Part shown: positions 1 through 15,300 of the stretch, in pieces
Position numbering within the stretch: the first letter of the stretch is position 1
Layout of the letters: every line of letters starts with the position of its first letter
Origin: Salvelinus alpinus
Lineage: Eukaryota > Chordata > Actinopteri > Salmoniformes > Salmonidae
Length of the DNA stretch: 64,000 nt
Assembly (NCBI RefSeq): GCF_045679555.1
Contig: NC_092087.1
Coordinates: forward strand, 84,241,129 to 84,305,128
Direction of reading: 5' to 3'
Program-made: the position numbers and the translations under genes
Notes under the pieces: generated by a model
What the model was told of the DNA's origin: nothing
Database searches by the model: none
The model's input: only the letters and a program-made list of their open reading frames with translations

Positions 1-279
1 TCTTGGTGCTTTAGCCCTGAGGGCATCCATTTTAAGCTGATCTCGGCCCAGAACGGGGACTTCCCGCGTTGGGGCGACTACGAGGACAAACGGGATCTGA
101 ATTATATTCGGGACCTGATCCGGACGGGGGGTTGGTTCGATGGATCGGTGCAGGAGTACCCCCCCTCGGACCCCAAAGAGCACATGTACGCCCCAAAGTA
201 TATGTTGGAGAATTATGAGAAGTACCTGTACCTTCTGGAGAACCCGTATGTCAAACATGATAAAATGATTGAGGAGTAA
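1..279 (+). CDS. Terminal coding exon of an unrecognised gene (5' part outside the window)
   Basis: An open frame runs from base 1 for 92 codons to a TAA at 277-279. The translation is rich in Tyr, Asp, Glu and Trp (SWCFSPEGIHFKL at its start, HDKMIEE at its end) and has no repeat character, unlike most other ORFs here. Codon usage favours C or G at third positions, as expected of a real exon. It shows no membrane segment, no cysteine cluster and no motif I can assign to a family. The upstream splice acceptor lies outside the window, so the phase is inferred only from the absence of stops. It could also be a processed copy. I do not propose a function. Confidence 0.6.
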   Translation, partial: SWCFSPEGIHFKLISAQNGDFPRWGDYEDKRDLNYIRDLIRTGGWFDGSVQEYPPSDPKEHMYAPKYMLENYEKYLYLLENPYVKHDKMIEE

Positions 280-848
280 CGAATTCGGGGGGTTAGAGAA
301 TTGAAGGAAGTGAATGGGTAAGGAAGGAGGGCCCCTGGGACTCACAAGGGGGAGGGACATGGAAACAAAACTATCACTCTTCATGGGTGAAGGATACAGA
401 CAGAAGGAAAACCTTAGCACTGATGTGGAAGGGTACAGAAGGAAGGAAAACACTGACGTTGGAAGGATACCTAACGCAAGCTCCAAAAAGTCCTTATTTT
501 TTGGGTAAAAGGGAACATTGGAACCACTTTGGGGGGAAATGACCACTGACTACTGACAAAATAGTCCTCCCTAGAAACGCGCTCTATATCAACCTCTGAA
601 CCTCACCTACTACTTTCCTAGTTCTGACTGACAGACAGGCCTTTATGCTGGGTTGGTACGGTGGGGGCAGAGGGACAAAACAGGCGAATCGCAAACCTGT
701 GGAAAAAGGAAGCAAAAGATGACATTTTTTGTTTCTGTTGATGTTTACTTCATCATATCGTCATAGCGACACAGACACTCCCTCGTCCCGTCGCGGAAAT
801 CTCACTCACTGTTGGATACCTTCCTGTTGTGTCTTTAGTGACCCCCTG
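280..848. other. Sequence downstream of the first gene, probably 3' UTR and intergenic
   Basis: No coding potential is evident; the 64-codon ORF at 314-508 is low complexity and unsupported. No AATAAA signal was found close to the stop codon. An imperfect short repeat of an aaggatacagaaggaa type lies at 389-470. Confidence 0.3.
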
Positions 849-1315
849 CTAACACACACACACACTTTCTCCTCTCATCATATGTGAGTTAGATATAGTG
901 CAGTCTACAGTGTATTGCTTTCCTATGGTTAATATTTTGGCTTGCTTGCAAATGAACTGACAAGAGAAAAAGCCTGAATCGTTGTAGAAACTCTCGGTTA
1001 ACTTTACACACATGGAATGGGACTTCTGCATCTGTTGCTGCAAACCACTAACACTCTGTGAGGTGTGCGTGTGTGTGTGTGTTTATGTGTTAATCTGTGT
1101 GCATGCGCGCACGTGTGCACTGGGGTGTGCGATCCTGAAAGGTCAGAACACAATATGTGGGTGACAGTCCTCCTCTGTAGACAGACAGACAGACAGCTCG
1201 GAATGAATGATGAAGTGATGTCGTCTTCATAGCCTTTTGTACAGCACAGCAGGAGGTGTATTGTTGTTCTATGTGGCCTATAAAGACAAAGATTTAAACA
1301 AAAATACTGGTTGAC

Positions 1316-2055
1316 TCTCTCTCTCGTCCTCTCTTTTGGTTTCTCTCCCTTGCCTTCTCTATTACATCCTTCTCTCTCCGTCTCCCTCCCCTCTGTCCCT
1401 CTCTCTTTCTCTCTCTTGCTAAGGTCCGGTAAAAAAAAGGTCACTTGATTGCTCGAGCAGAAATGTGCCGCCCACGTTGCCATGGTAACGAGAGAGAGGG
1501 GGAGGAAGGAGTGGAGGAAAGGGAGGAGAGGGAAGAGAGAAAGGGGGTGATGAGGGAGGAGGGTGAGCTGCGTTCAAGGTAGGTCACTGAGTCTTTAGAG
1601 AGAAAGGGAAGAAAATCTACAGCAACACTGTGTGTGTGTGTTCCCTTTTTTTATCCTCAGGAGAATGTAACTTAACTAAATGTAGTTTACTCCCCTGGCT
1701 CGTTTATCTCCCTTCTTTCTCTCTCTGGCTCTCTCTCTCCCTCTCCTTTCCTTCTCCCTCTTTTTCACTCTCCCTCCTCTCTTTCACTCTCCCTCCCACT
1801 CTTCCTTCTCTCTCCCTCTCTCTCTCTCTTCCTTCTCTTTCTGTGTCTCTCTGTATCTCATTCATTCTCTCTCTTACTCCCTCCCCTCTTCCTTTTCTCT
1901 CCCTCTCTCTCTCTCTTCCTTCTCTTTCTTTGTGTCTCTCTGTATCTCATTCATTCTCTCTCTTACTCCCTCTCCCGCTTCCTCCTCTCTCTCTCTCTCT
2001 TTACCCTGCTTCCTTCTCTCTCTCTCTTGCCCCTGCTTCCTCCTATCTCCCTACA
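1316..2055. repeat. CT-rich low-complexity tract
   Basis: Pyrimidine-rich sequence with many CTCTCT runs at 1316-1415 and 1680-2055, including a locally duplicated block (1797-1890 and 1885-1975) that reads like tctccctctctctctctc followed by ttctctttctgtgtctc. A purine-rich stretch at 1480-1610 separates them. ORFs here encode only Ser/Leu/Pro repeats and are not genes. Confidence 0.8.
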
Positions 2056-2287
2056 GTCCCGATTGCATAGACAGATCATGGTGCTTGATCATGCAGACTC
2101 TTGACTAGGCTGACTAGAGCCCAGCCCTCTCTCGCTCTCTCTGATGTTACGGTGGTGATGCCCTGCCTCTGCAATAGACGGAACCCTTGTGGTAAACAGA
2201 ACACTGAGGCATGGTGGGCATTTTGACGATGTCATATCCTAGTCCGAGACAGAGATAAAGAATGATTGATTTTAGTGAGATAGGATG

Positions 2288-2356
2288 TGTCTCAAATGGC
2301 ATCCTATTCCCTACATAGTGCACTATGGGACCTGGTCAAAAGTAGTGCACTATATA
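2288..2356. repeat. Left half of a palindromic fish repeat, split by a Tc1 element
   Basis: The sequence contains aaatggcatcctattccct and agtagtgcactatata, the two arms of a short hairpin repeat that recurs in this window (19430, 19664, 19910, 27370, 36755, 58690, 63845). The outer right arm (ggaataggat) reappears at 3981-3990, just after the Tc1 element. Confidence 0.6.
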
Positions 2357-3976
<1,620 letters not shown>

Positions 3977-4210
3977 CATGGAATAGGATTATTATATATT
4001 TTTTTACCTTTATTTAACTAGGAAAGTCCGCTAAGAACAAATTCTTATATACAATGACGGCCTACCCCGGCCTCCCAGAACCCGGACGACGCTGGGACAA
4101 TTGTGCCCCACCCTATGGGACTCCCGATCACGTCCAGTTATGATACAGCCCGGGATCAAAGCAGGGTCTGCAGTGATGCCTCTAGCACTGAGACTGCCAC
4201 TCGGGACCCC
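3977..4210 (-). repeat. Salmonid tRNA-derived SINE (partial, diverged)
   Basis: The segment carries tttacctttatttaacta, aagaacaaattcttatat, acaatgacggcctac and the core cggacgacgctgggacaa, all also present in the copy at 39417. Read on the minus strand it runs from a degraded tRNA-like head (near 4150-4200) to the A/T-rich tail at 4005. The first bases (3977-3992) are the leftover arm of the hairpin repeat split by the Tc1 element. Confidence 0.75.
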
Positions 4211-4632
4211 ACCCCCTATTTGGAACGCAGTCATACATTCCAGGAAATATACTGTGAGTTTGGTTACAACCTCAGATTCAAACAAATAAATTAGCAAAGA
4301 TAATACAATATCTACTGTACCAGGAAGGATTTGAACCCTGAATCTGGATCTGTCGGTTTTCCATATCTCCCAAATTCTCTTCGGTCATCAAGGGGAAGTA
4401 GAATGAGAATGGCCATTTTACTGCAGGCTCTGTTCCAATCTGGCCCTCGTACCATCATGGTCACCTAATCATCCCCAGCTTCCAATTGGCTCATTTGTCC
4501 ACCCTCCTATCCCCTGTAACTATTCCCCAGGTCGTTTTTGTAAATGAGAACGTGTTAACAGTCAACTTGACTATAAATAAATCAAGAATAAAGAGAGAAC
4601 CTGGACCTAACAGCACAGCTGTGACAAAACTA
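4211..4632. other. Unassigned sequence between the SINE and the satellite
   Basis: No gene or convincing repeat structure was seen. The segment ctttgtaaatgagaacgtgtt near 4535-4560 resembles the generic tail of fish LINE or SINE elements. ORFs are short and unsupported. Confidence 0.3.
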
Positions 4633-4779
4633 ACACACCACCTCTATCTAACTGGTGTAGTGTGGTGTGGGATGATAACACCACCTCTATATAACTGGTC
4701 TAGTGTAGTGTGGGATGATAACACCACCTCTATATAACTGGTCTAGTGTAGTGTGGGATGATAACACCACCTCTATATA
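4633..4779. repeat. 43-bp satellite array, left part
   Basis: These are the first three to four copies of the unit that begins ctatataactggtctagtgt and ends gataacaccacct, before the array is interrupted by a Tc1 element at 4780. The first copy is slightly diverged (ctaactggtgtagtgtggtg). Confidence 0.9.
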
Positions 4780-6385
4780 CAGTGGGGAGAACAAGTATTT
4801 GATACACTGCCGATTTTGCAGGTTTTCCTACTTACAAAGCATGTAGAGGTCTGTAATTTTTATCATAGGTACACTTCAACTGTGAGAGACGGAATCTAAA
4901 ACAAAAATCCAGAAAATCACATTGTATGATTTTTAAGTAATTCCTTTGCATTTTATTGCATGACATAAGTATTTGATACATCAGAAAAGCAGAACTTAAT
5001 ATTTGGTACAGAAACCTTTGTTTGCAATTACAGAGATCATACGTTTCCTGTAGTTCTTGACCAGGTTTCCACACACTGCAGCAGGGATTTTGGCCCACTC
5101 CTCCATACAGACGTTCTCCAGATCCTTCAGGTTTCGGGGCTGTCGCTGGGCAATACGTAATTTCAGCTCCCTCCAAAGATTTTCTATTGGATTCAGGTCT
5201 GGAGACTGGCTAGACCACTCCAGGACCTTGAGATGCTTCTTACGGAGCCACTCCTTAGTTGCCCTGGCTGTGTGTTTCGGGTCGTTGTCATGCTGGAAGA
5301 CCCAGCCACGACCCATCTTCAATGCTCTTACTGAGGGAAGGAGGTTGTTGGCCAAGATCTCGCGATACATGGCCCCATCCATCCTCCCCTCAATACGGTG
5401 CAGTCGTCCTGTCCCCTTTGCAGAAAAGCAGCCCCAAAGAATGATGTTTCCACCTCCATGCTTCACGTTTGGGATGGGTTCTTGGGGTTGTACTCATCCT
5501 TCTTCTTCCTCCAAACACAGCGAGTGGAGTTTAGACCAAAAAGCTCTATTTTTGTCTCATCAGACCACATGACCTTCTCCCATTCCTCCTCTGGATCATC
5601 CAGATGGTCATTGGCAAACTTCAGACGGGCCTGGACATGCGCTGGCTTGAGCAGGGGGACCTTGCGTGCGCTGCAGGATTTTAATCCATGACGGCGTAGT
5701 GTGTTACTAATGGTTTTCTTTGAGACTGTGGTCCCAGCTCTCTTCAGGTCATTGACCAGGTCCTGCCGTGTAGTTCTGGGCTGATCCCTCACCATCCTCA
5801 TGATCATTGATGCCCCACGAGGTGATATCTTGCATGGAGCCCCAGACCGAGGGTGATTGACCGTCATCTTGAACTTCTTCCATTTTCTAATAATTGCGCC
5901 AACAGTTGTTGCCTTCTCACCAAGCTGCTTGCCTATTGTCCCGTAGCCCATCCCAGCCTTGTGCAGGTCTACAATTTTATCCCTGATGTCCTTACACAGC
6001 TCTCTGGTCTTGGCCATTGTGGAGAGGTTGGAGTCTGTTTGATTGAGCGTGTGGACAGGTGTCTTTTATACAGGTAACGAGTTCAAACAGGTGCAGTTAA
6101 TACAGGTAATGAGTGGAGAACAGGAGGGCTTCTTAAAGAAAAACTAACAGGTCTGTGAGAGCCGGAATTCTTACTGGTTGGTAGGTGATCAAATACTTAT
6201 GTCAAGCAATAAAATGCAAATTAATTACTTAAAAATCATACAATGTGATTTTCTGGATTTTTGTTTTAGATTCCGTCTCTCACAGTTGAAGTGTACCTAT
6301 GATAAAAATTACAGACCTCTACATGCTTTGTAAGTAGGAAAACCTGCAAAATCGGCAGTGTATCAAATACTTGTTCTCCCCACTG
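4780..6385 (-). mobile_element. Tc1/mariner element inserted in the 43-bp satellite
   Basis: The ends are perfect inverted repeats starting cagtggggagaacaagtatt, with terminal inverted repeats of roughly 200 bp and an inner direct repeat (ataagtatttgataca near 4966), an IR/DR structure. TA flanks the element on both sides (4778-4779 and 6386-6387). Removing the element and one TA restores an unbroken satellite unit (ctctatataactggtc), so the insertion is precise and younger than the array. The element is 1606 bp and its transposase is nearly intact. Confidence 0.95.
4996..6017 (-). pseudogene. Tc1 transposase with a single frameshift
   Basis: The minus-strand reading starts at ATG 6015-6017 ([20 protein letters not shown]) and is open to 5463 (184 residues). 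The remainder, from about 5470 to the stop at 4996, is open in another frame. The first part holds the helix-turn-helix DNA-binding region and the first catalytic Asp ([13 protein letters not shown], near residue 150). The second holds [19 protein letters not shown] (second Asp) and [11 protein letters not shown] (catalytic Glu). Both parts together give about 340 residues, the normal Tc1 length. One small indel near 5470-5485, where the family usually reads NPKNTIP, is the only visible lesion. Confidence 0.9.
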
Positions 6386-9300
6386 TAACTGGTCTAGTGT
6401 AGTGTGGGATGATAACACCACCTCTATATAACTGGTCTAGTGTAGTGTGGGATGATAACACCACCTCTATATAACTGGTCTAGTGTAGTGTGGGATGATA
6501 ACACCACCTCTATATAACTGGTCTAGTGTAGTGTGGGATGATAGCACCACCTCTATCTAACTGGTCTAGTGTAGTGTGGGATGATAGCACCACCTCTATC
6601 TAACTGGTCTAGTGTAGTGTGGGATGATAGCACCACCTCTATCTAACTGGTCTAGTATAGTGTGGGATGATAACACCACCTCTATATAACTGGTCTAGTG
6701 TAGTGTGGGATGATAACACCACCTCTATATAACTGGTCTAGTGTAGTGTGGGATGATAACACCACCTCTATATAACTGGTCTAGTGTAGTGTGGGATGAT
6801 AGCACAACCTCTATCTAACTGGTCTAGTGTAGTGTGGGATGATAGCACCACCTCTATCTAACTGGTCTAGTATAGTGTGGGATGATAACACCACCTCTAT
6901 ATAACTGGTCTAGTGTAGTGTGGGATGATAGCACCACCTCTATCTAACTGGTCTAATGTAGTGTGGGATGATAACACCACCTCTATATAACTGGTCTAGT
7001 GTAGGATGATAACACCACCTCTATATAACTGGTCTAGTGTAGTGTGGGATGATAGCACCACCTCTACCTAACTGGTCTAGTGTAGTGTGGGATGATAACA
7101 CCACCTCTATATAACTGGTCTAGTGTAGTGTGGGATGATAACACCACCTCTATATAACTGGTCTAGTGTAGTGTGGGATGATAACACCACCTCTATATAA
7201 CTGGTCTAGTGTAGTGTGGGATGATAACACCACCTCTATATAACTGGTCTAGTGTAGTGTGGGATGATAACACCACCTCTATATAACTGGTCTAGTGTAG
7301 TGTGGGATGATAACACCACCTCTATCTAACTGGTCTAGTGTAGTGTGGGATGATAGCACCACCTCTATATAACTGGTCTAGTGTAGTGTGGGATGATAGC
7401 ACCACCTCTATCTAACTGGTCTAGTGTAGTGTGGGATGATAACACCACCTCTATCTAACTGGTCTAGTGTAGTGTAGGATGATAACACCACCTCTATATA
7501 ACTGGTCTAGTGTAGTGTGGGATGATAACACCACCTCTACCTAACTGGTCTAGTGTAGTGTGGGATGATAACACCACCTCTATATAACTGGTCTAGTGTA
7601 GTGTGGGATGATAACACCATCTCTATATAACTGGTCTAGTGTAGTGTGGGATGATAACACGACCTCTATATAACTGGTCTAGTGTAGTGTGGGATGATAA
7701 CACCACCTCTACCTAACTGGTGTAGTGTGGGATGATAACACCACCTCTACCTAACTGGTCTAGTGTAGTGTGGGATGATAACACCACCTCTATATAACTG
7801 GTCTAGTGTAGTGTGGGATGATAACACCACCTCTACCTAACTGGTCTAGTGTAGTGTGGGATTATAACACCACCTCTATCTAACTGGTCTAGTGTAGTGT
7901 GGGATGATAACACCACCTCTATCTAACTGGTCTAGTGTAGTGTGGGATTATAACACCACCTCTATCTAACTGGTCTAGTGTAGTGTGGGATGATTACACC
8001 ACCTCTACCTAACTGGTCTAGTGTAGTGTGGGATGATAACACCACCTCTACCTAACTGGTCTAGTGTAGTGTGGGATGATTACACCACCTCTATATAACT
8101 GGTCTAGTGTAGTGTGGGATGATAGCACCACCTCTATATAACTGGTCTAGTGTAGTGTGGGATGATAACACCACCTCTATATAACTGGTCTAGTTTAGTG
8201 TGGGATGATAACACCACCTCTATATAACTGGTCTAGTGTAGTGTGGGATGATAACACCACCTCTATATAACTGGTCTAGTGTAGTGTGGGATGATAACAC
8301 CACCTCTATATAACTGGTCTAGTGTAGTGTGGGATGATAGCACAACCTCTATCTAACTGGTCTAGTGTAGTGTGGGATGATAGCACCACCTCTATCTAAC
8401 TGGTCTAGTATAGTGTGGGATGATAACACCACCTCTATATAACTGGTCTAGTGTAGTGTGGGATGATAGCACCACCTCTATCTAACTGGTCTAATGTAGT
8501 GTGGGATGATAACACCACCTCTATATAACTGGTCTAGTGTAGGATGATAACACCACCTCTATATAACTGGTCTAGTGTAGTGTGGGATGATAGCACCACC
8601 TCTACCTAACTGGTCTAGTGTAGTGTGGGATGATAACACCACCTCTATATAACTGGTCTAGTGTAGTGTGGGATGATAACACCACCTCTATATAACTGGT
8701 CTAGTGTAGTGTGGGATGATAACACCACCTCTATATAACTGGTCTAGTGTAGTGTGGGATGATAACACCACCTCTATATAACTGGTCTAGTGTAGTGTGG
8801 GATGATAACACCACCTCTATATAACTGGTCTAGTGTAGTGTGGGATGATAACACCACCTCTATCTAACTGGTCTAGTGTAGTGTGGGATGATAGCACCAC
8901 CTCTATATAACTGGTCTAGTGTAGTGTGGGATGATAGCACCACCTCTATCTAACTGGTCTAGTGTAGTGTGGGATGATAACACCACCTCTATCTAACTGG
9001 TCTAGTGTAGTGTAGGATGATAACACCACCTCTATATAACTGGTCTAGTGTAGTGTGGGATGATAACACCACCTCTACCTAACTGGTCTAGTGTAGTGTG
9101 GGATGATAACACCACCTCTATATAACTGGTCTAGTGTAGTGTGGGATGATAACACCATCTCTATATAACTGGTCTAGTGTAGTGTGGGATGATAACACGA
9201 CCTCTATATAACTGGTCTAGTGTAGTGTGGGATGATAACACCACCTCTACCTAACTGGTGTAGTGTGGGATGATAACACCACCTCTACCTAACTGGTCTA

Positions 9301-12300
9301 GTGTAGTGTGGGATGATAACACCACCTCTATATAACTGGTCTAGTGTAGTGTGGGATGATAACACCACCTCTACCTAACTGGTCTAGTGTAGTGTGGGAT
9401 TATAACACCACCTCTATCTAACTGGTCTAGTGTAGTGTGGGATGATAACACCACCTCTATCTAACTGGTCTAGTGTAGTGTGGGATTATAACACCACCTC
9501 TATCTAACTGGTCTAGTGTAGTGTGGGATGATTACACCACCTCTACCTAACTGGTCTAGTGTAGTGTGGGATGATAACACCACCTCTACCTAACTGGTCT
9601 AGTGTAGTGTGGGATGATTACACCACCTCTATATAACTGGTCTAGTGTAGTGTGGGATGATAGCACCACCTCTATATAACTGGTCTAGTGTAGTGTGGGA
9701 TGATAACACCACCTCTATATAACTGGTCTAGTTTAGTGTGGGATGATAACACCACCTCTATATAACTGGTCTAGTGTAGTGTGGGATGATAACACCACCT
9801 CTATATAACTGGTCTAGTGTAGTGTGGGATGATAACACCACCTCTATATAACTGGTCTAGTGTAGTGTGGGATGATAGCACAACCTCTATCTAACTGGTC
9901 TAGTGTAGTGTGGGATGATAGCACCACCTCTATCTAACTGGTCTAGTATAGTGTGGGATGATAACACCACCTCTATATAACTGGTCTAGTGTAGTGTGGG
10001 ATGATAGCACCACCTCTATCTAACTGGTCTAATGTAGTGTGGGATGATAACACCACCTCTATATAACTGGTCTAGTGTGGGATGATAACACCACCTCTAT
10101 ATAACTGGTCTAGTGTAGGATGATAACACCACCTCTATATAACTGGTCTAGTGTAGTGTGGGATGATAACACCACCTCTATATAACTGGTCTAGTGTAGT
10201 GTGGGATGATAACACCACCTCTATATAACTGGTCTAGTGTAGTGTGGGATGATAACACCACCTCTATATAACTGGTCTAGTGTAGTGTGGGATGATAACA
10301 CCACCTCTATATAACTGGTGTAGTGTAGTGTGGGATGATAACACCACCTCTATATAACTGGTCTAGTGTAGTGTGGGATGATAACACCGCCTCTATATAA
10401 CTGGTCTAGTGTAGTGTGGGATGATAACACCACCTCTATATAACTGGTCTAGTGTAGTGTGGGATGATAACACCACCTCTATATAACTGGTCTAGTGTAG
10501 TGTGGGATGATAACACCACCTCTATATAACTGGTCTAGTGTAGTGTGGGATGATAACACCACCTCTATATAACTGGTCTAGTGTAGTGTGGGATGATAAC
10601 ACCACCTCTATCTAACTGGTCTAGTGTAGTGTGGGATGATAGCACCACCTCTATATAACTGGTCTAGTGTAGTGTGGGATGATAGCACCACCTCTATCTA
10701 ACTGGTCTAGTGTAGTGTGGGATTATAACACCACCTCTATCTAACTGGTCTAGTGTAGTGTAGGATGATAACACCACCTCTATATAACTGGTCTAGTGTA
10801 GTGTGGGATGATAACACCACCTCTATATAACTGGTCTAGTGTAGTGTGGGATGATAACACCACCTCTACCTAACTGGTCTAGTGTAGTGTGGGATGATAA
10901 CACCACCTCTATATAACTGGTCTAGTGTAGTGTGGGATGGTAACACCACCTCTACCTAACTGGTCTAGTGTAGTGTGGGATGATAACACCACCTCTATCT
11001 AACTGGTCTAGTGTAGTGTGGGATGATAACACCACCTCTATCTAACTGGTCTAGTGTAGTGTGGGATGATAACACCACCTCTACCTAACTGGTCTAGTGT
11101 AGTGTGGGATTATAACACCACCTCTATCTAACTGGTCTAGTGTAGTGTGGGATGATAACACCACCTCTATCTAACTGGTCTAGTGTAGTGTGGGATTATA
11201 ACACCACCTCTATCTAACTGGTCTAGTGTAGTGTGGGATGATTACACCACCTCTACCTAACTGGTCTAGTGTAGTGTGGGATGATAACACCACCTCTACC
11301 TAACTGGTCTAGTGTAGTGTGGGATGATTACACCACCTCTATATAACTGGTCTAGTGTAGTGTGGGATGATAGCACCACCTCTATATAACTGGTCTAGTG
11401 TAGTGTGGGATGATAACACCACCTCTATATAACTGGTCTAGTTTAGTGTGGGATGATAACACCACCTCTATATAACTGGTCTAGTGTAGTGTGGGATGAT
11501 AACACCACCTCTATATAACTGGTCTAGTGTAGTGTGGGATGATAACACCACCTCTATATAACTGGTCTAGTGTAGTGTGGGATGATAGCACAACCTCTAT
11601 CTAACTGGTCTAGTGTAGTGTGGGATGATAGCACCACCTCTATCTAACTGGTCTAGTATAGTGTGGGATGATAACACCACCTCTATATAACTGGTCTAGT
11701 GTAGTGTGGGATGATAGCACCACCTCTATCTAACTGGTCTAATGTAGTGTGGGATGATAACACCACCTCTATATAACTGGTCTAGTGTGGGATGATAACA
11801 CCACCTCTATATAACTGGTCTAGTGTAGGATGATAACACCACCTCTATATAACTGGTCTAGTGTAGTGTGGGATGATAACACCACCTCTATATAACTGGT
11901 CTAGTGTAGTGTGGGATGATAACACCACCTCTATATAACTGGTCTAGTGTAGTGTGGGATGATAACACCACCTCTATATAACTGGTCTAGTGTAGTGTGG
12001 GATGATAACACCACCTCTATATAACTGGTGTAGTGTAGTGTGGGATGATAACACCACCTCTATATAACTGGTCTAGTGTAGTGTGGGATGATAACACCGC
12101 CTCTATATAACTGGTCTAGTGTAGTGTGGGATGATAACACCACCTCTATATAACTGGTCTAGTGTAGTGTGGGATGATAACACCACCTCTATATAACTGG
12201 TCTAGTGTAGTGTGGGATGATAACACCACCTCTATATAACTGGTCTAGTGTAGTGTGGGATGATAACACCACCTCTATATAACTGGTCTAGTGTAGTGTG

Positions 12301-15300
12301 GGATGATAACACCACCTCTATCTAACTGGTCTAGTGTAGTGTGGGATGATAGCACCACCTCTATATAACTGGTCTAGTGTAGTGTGGGATGATAGCACCA
12401 CCTCTATCTAACTGGTCTAGTGTAGTGTGGGATTATAACACCACCTCTATCTAACTGGTCTAGTGTAGTGTAGGATGATAACACCACCTCTATATAACTG
12501 GTCTAGTGTAGTGTGGGATGATAACACCACCTCTATATAACTGGTCTAGTGTAGTGTGGGATGATAACACCACCTCTACCTAACTGGTCTAGTGTAGTGT
12601 GGGATGATAACACCACCTCTATATAACTGGTCTAGTGTAGTGTGGGATGGTAACACCACCTCTACCTAACTGGTCTAGTGTAGTGTGGGATGATAACACC
12701 ACCTCTATCTAACTGGTCTAGTGTAGTGTGGGATGATAACACCACCTCTATCTAACTGGTCTCGTGTAGTGTGGGATGATAACACCACCTCTATATAACT
12801 GGTCTAGTGTAGTGTGGGATGATAACACCACCTCTACCTAACTGGTCTAGTGTAGTGTGGGATGATAACACCACCTCTATCTAACTGGTCTAGTGTAGTG
12901 TGGGATGATAACACCACCTCTATATAACTGGTCTAGTGTAGTGTGGGATGATAACACCATCTCTATATAACTGGTCTAGTGTAGTGTGGGATGATAACAC
13001 GACCTCTATATAACTGGTCTAGTGTAGTGTGGGATGATAACACCACCTCTACCTAACTGGTGTAGTGTGGGATGATGACACCACCTCTACCTAACTGGTC
13101 TAGTGTAGTGTGGGATGATAACACCACCTCTATATAACTGGTCTAGTGTAGTGTGGGATGATAACACCACCTCTATATAACTGGTCTAGTGTAGTGTGGG
13201 ATGATAACACCACCTCTATATAACTGGTCTAGTGTAGTGTAGGATGATAACACCACCTCTATATAACTGGTCTAGTGTAGTGTGGGATGATAGCACCACC
13301 TCTATATAACTGGTCTAGTGTAGTGTGGGATGATAACACCACCTCTATATAACTGGTCTAGTGTAGTGTAGGATGATAACACCACCTCTATCTAACTGGT
13401 CTAGTGTAGTGTGGGATGATAACACCACCTCTATCTAACTGGTCTAGTGTAGTGTGGGATTATAACACCACCTCTATCTAACTGGTCTAGTGTAGTGTGG
13501 GATGATTACACCACCTCTACCTAACTGGTCTAGTGTAGTGTGGGATGATAACACCACCTCTACCTAACTGGTCTAGTGTAGTGTGGGATGATTACACCAC
13601 CTCTATATAACTGGTCTAGTGTAGTGTGGGATGATAGCACCACCTCTATATAACTGGTCTAGTGTAGTGTGGGATGATAACACCACCTCTATATAACTGG
13701 TCTGGTCTAGTGTGGGATGATAACACCACCTCTATATAACTGGTCTAGTGTAGTGTGGGATGATAACACCACCTCTATATAACTGGTCTAGTGTAGTGTG
13801 GGATGATAACACCACCTCTATATAACTGGTCTAGTGTAGTGTGGGATGATAACACCACCTCTATCTAACTGGTCTAGTGTAGTGTGGGATGATAACACCA
13901 CCTCTATATAACTGGTCTAGTGTAGTGTGGGATGATAACACCACCTCTATCTAACTGGTGTAGTGTAGTGTGGGATGATAACACCACCTCTATCTAACTG
14001 GTCTAGTGTAGTGTGGGATGATAACACCACCTCTATATAACTGGTCTAGTGTAGTGTGGGATGATAACACCACCTCTATATAACTGGTTTAGTGTAGTGT
14101 GGGATGATTACACAATCTCTTTATAACTAGTCTAGTGTAGTGTGGGATGATAACACCACCTCTATCTAACTGGTCTAGTGTGGGATGATAACACCACCTC
14201 TATATAACTGGTCTAGTGTAGTGTGGGATGATAACACCACCTCTATCTAACTGGTCTAGTGTAGTGTGGGATGATAACACCACCTCTATCTAACTGGTCT
14301 AGTGTAGTGTGGGATGATAGCACCACCTCTATCTAACTGGTCTAGTGTAGTGTGGGATGATAACACCACCTCTATATAACTGGTCTAGTGTAGTGTGGGA
14401 TGATAACACCACCTCTATATAACTGGTCTAGTGTAGTGTGGGATGATAACACCACCTCTACCTAACTGGTCTAGTGTAGTGTGGGATGATAACTCCACCT
14501 CTATCTAACTGGTCTAGTGTAGTGTAGGATGATAACACCACCTCTATATAACTGGTCTAGTGTAGTGTGGGATGATAACACCACTATCTAACTGGTGTAG
14601 TGTGGGATGATAGCACCACCTCTATATAACTGGTCTAGTGTAGTGTGGGATGATAACACCACCTCTATATAACTGGTGTAGTGTAGTGTGGGATGATAAC
14701 ACCACCTCTATCTAACTGGTCTAGTGTAGTGTGGGATGATAACACCACCTCTATCTAACTGGTCTAGTGTAGTGTGGGATGATAACACCACCTCTATCTA
14801 ACTGGTCTAGTGTAGTGTAGGATGATAACACCACAGCTACCTAACTGGTCTAGTGTAGTGTGGGATGATAACACCACCTCTATATAACTGGTCTAGTGTA
14901 GTGTGGGATGATAACACCACCTCTATCTAACTGGTCTAGTGTAGTGTGGGATGATAACACCACCTCTATATAACTGGTCTAGTGTAGTGTAGGATGATAA
15001 CACCACCTCTATATAACTGGTCTAGTGTAGTGTAGGATGATAACACCACCTCTACCTAACTGGTCTAGTGTAGTGTGGGATGATAACACCACCTCTATAT
15101 AACTGGTCTAGTGTAGTGTAGGATGATAACACCACCTCTACCTAACTGGTCTAGTGTAGTGTGGGATGATAACACCACCTCTATATAACTGGTCTAGTGT
15201 AGTGTGGGATGATAACACCACCTCTACCTAACTGGTCTAGTGTAGTGTGGGATGATTACACCACCTCTATATAACTGGTCTAGTGTAGTGTGGGATGATA

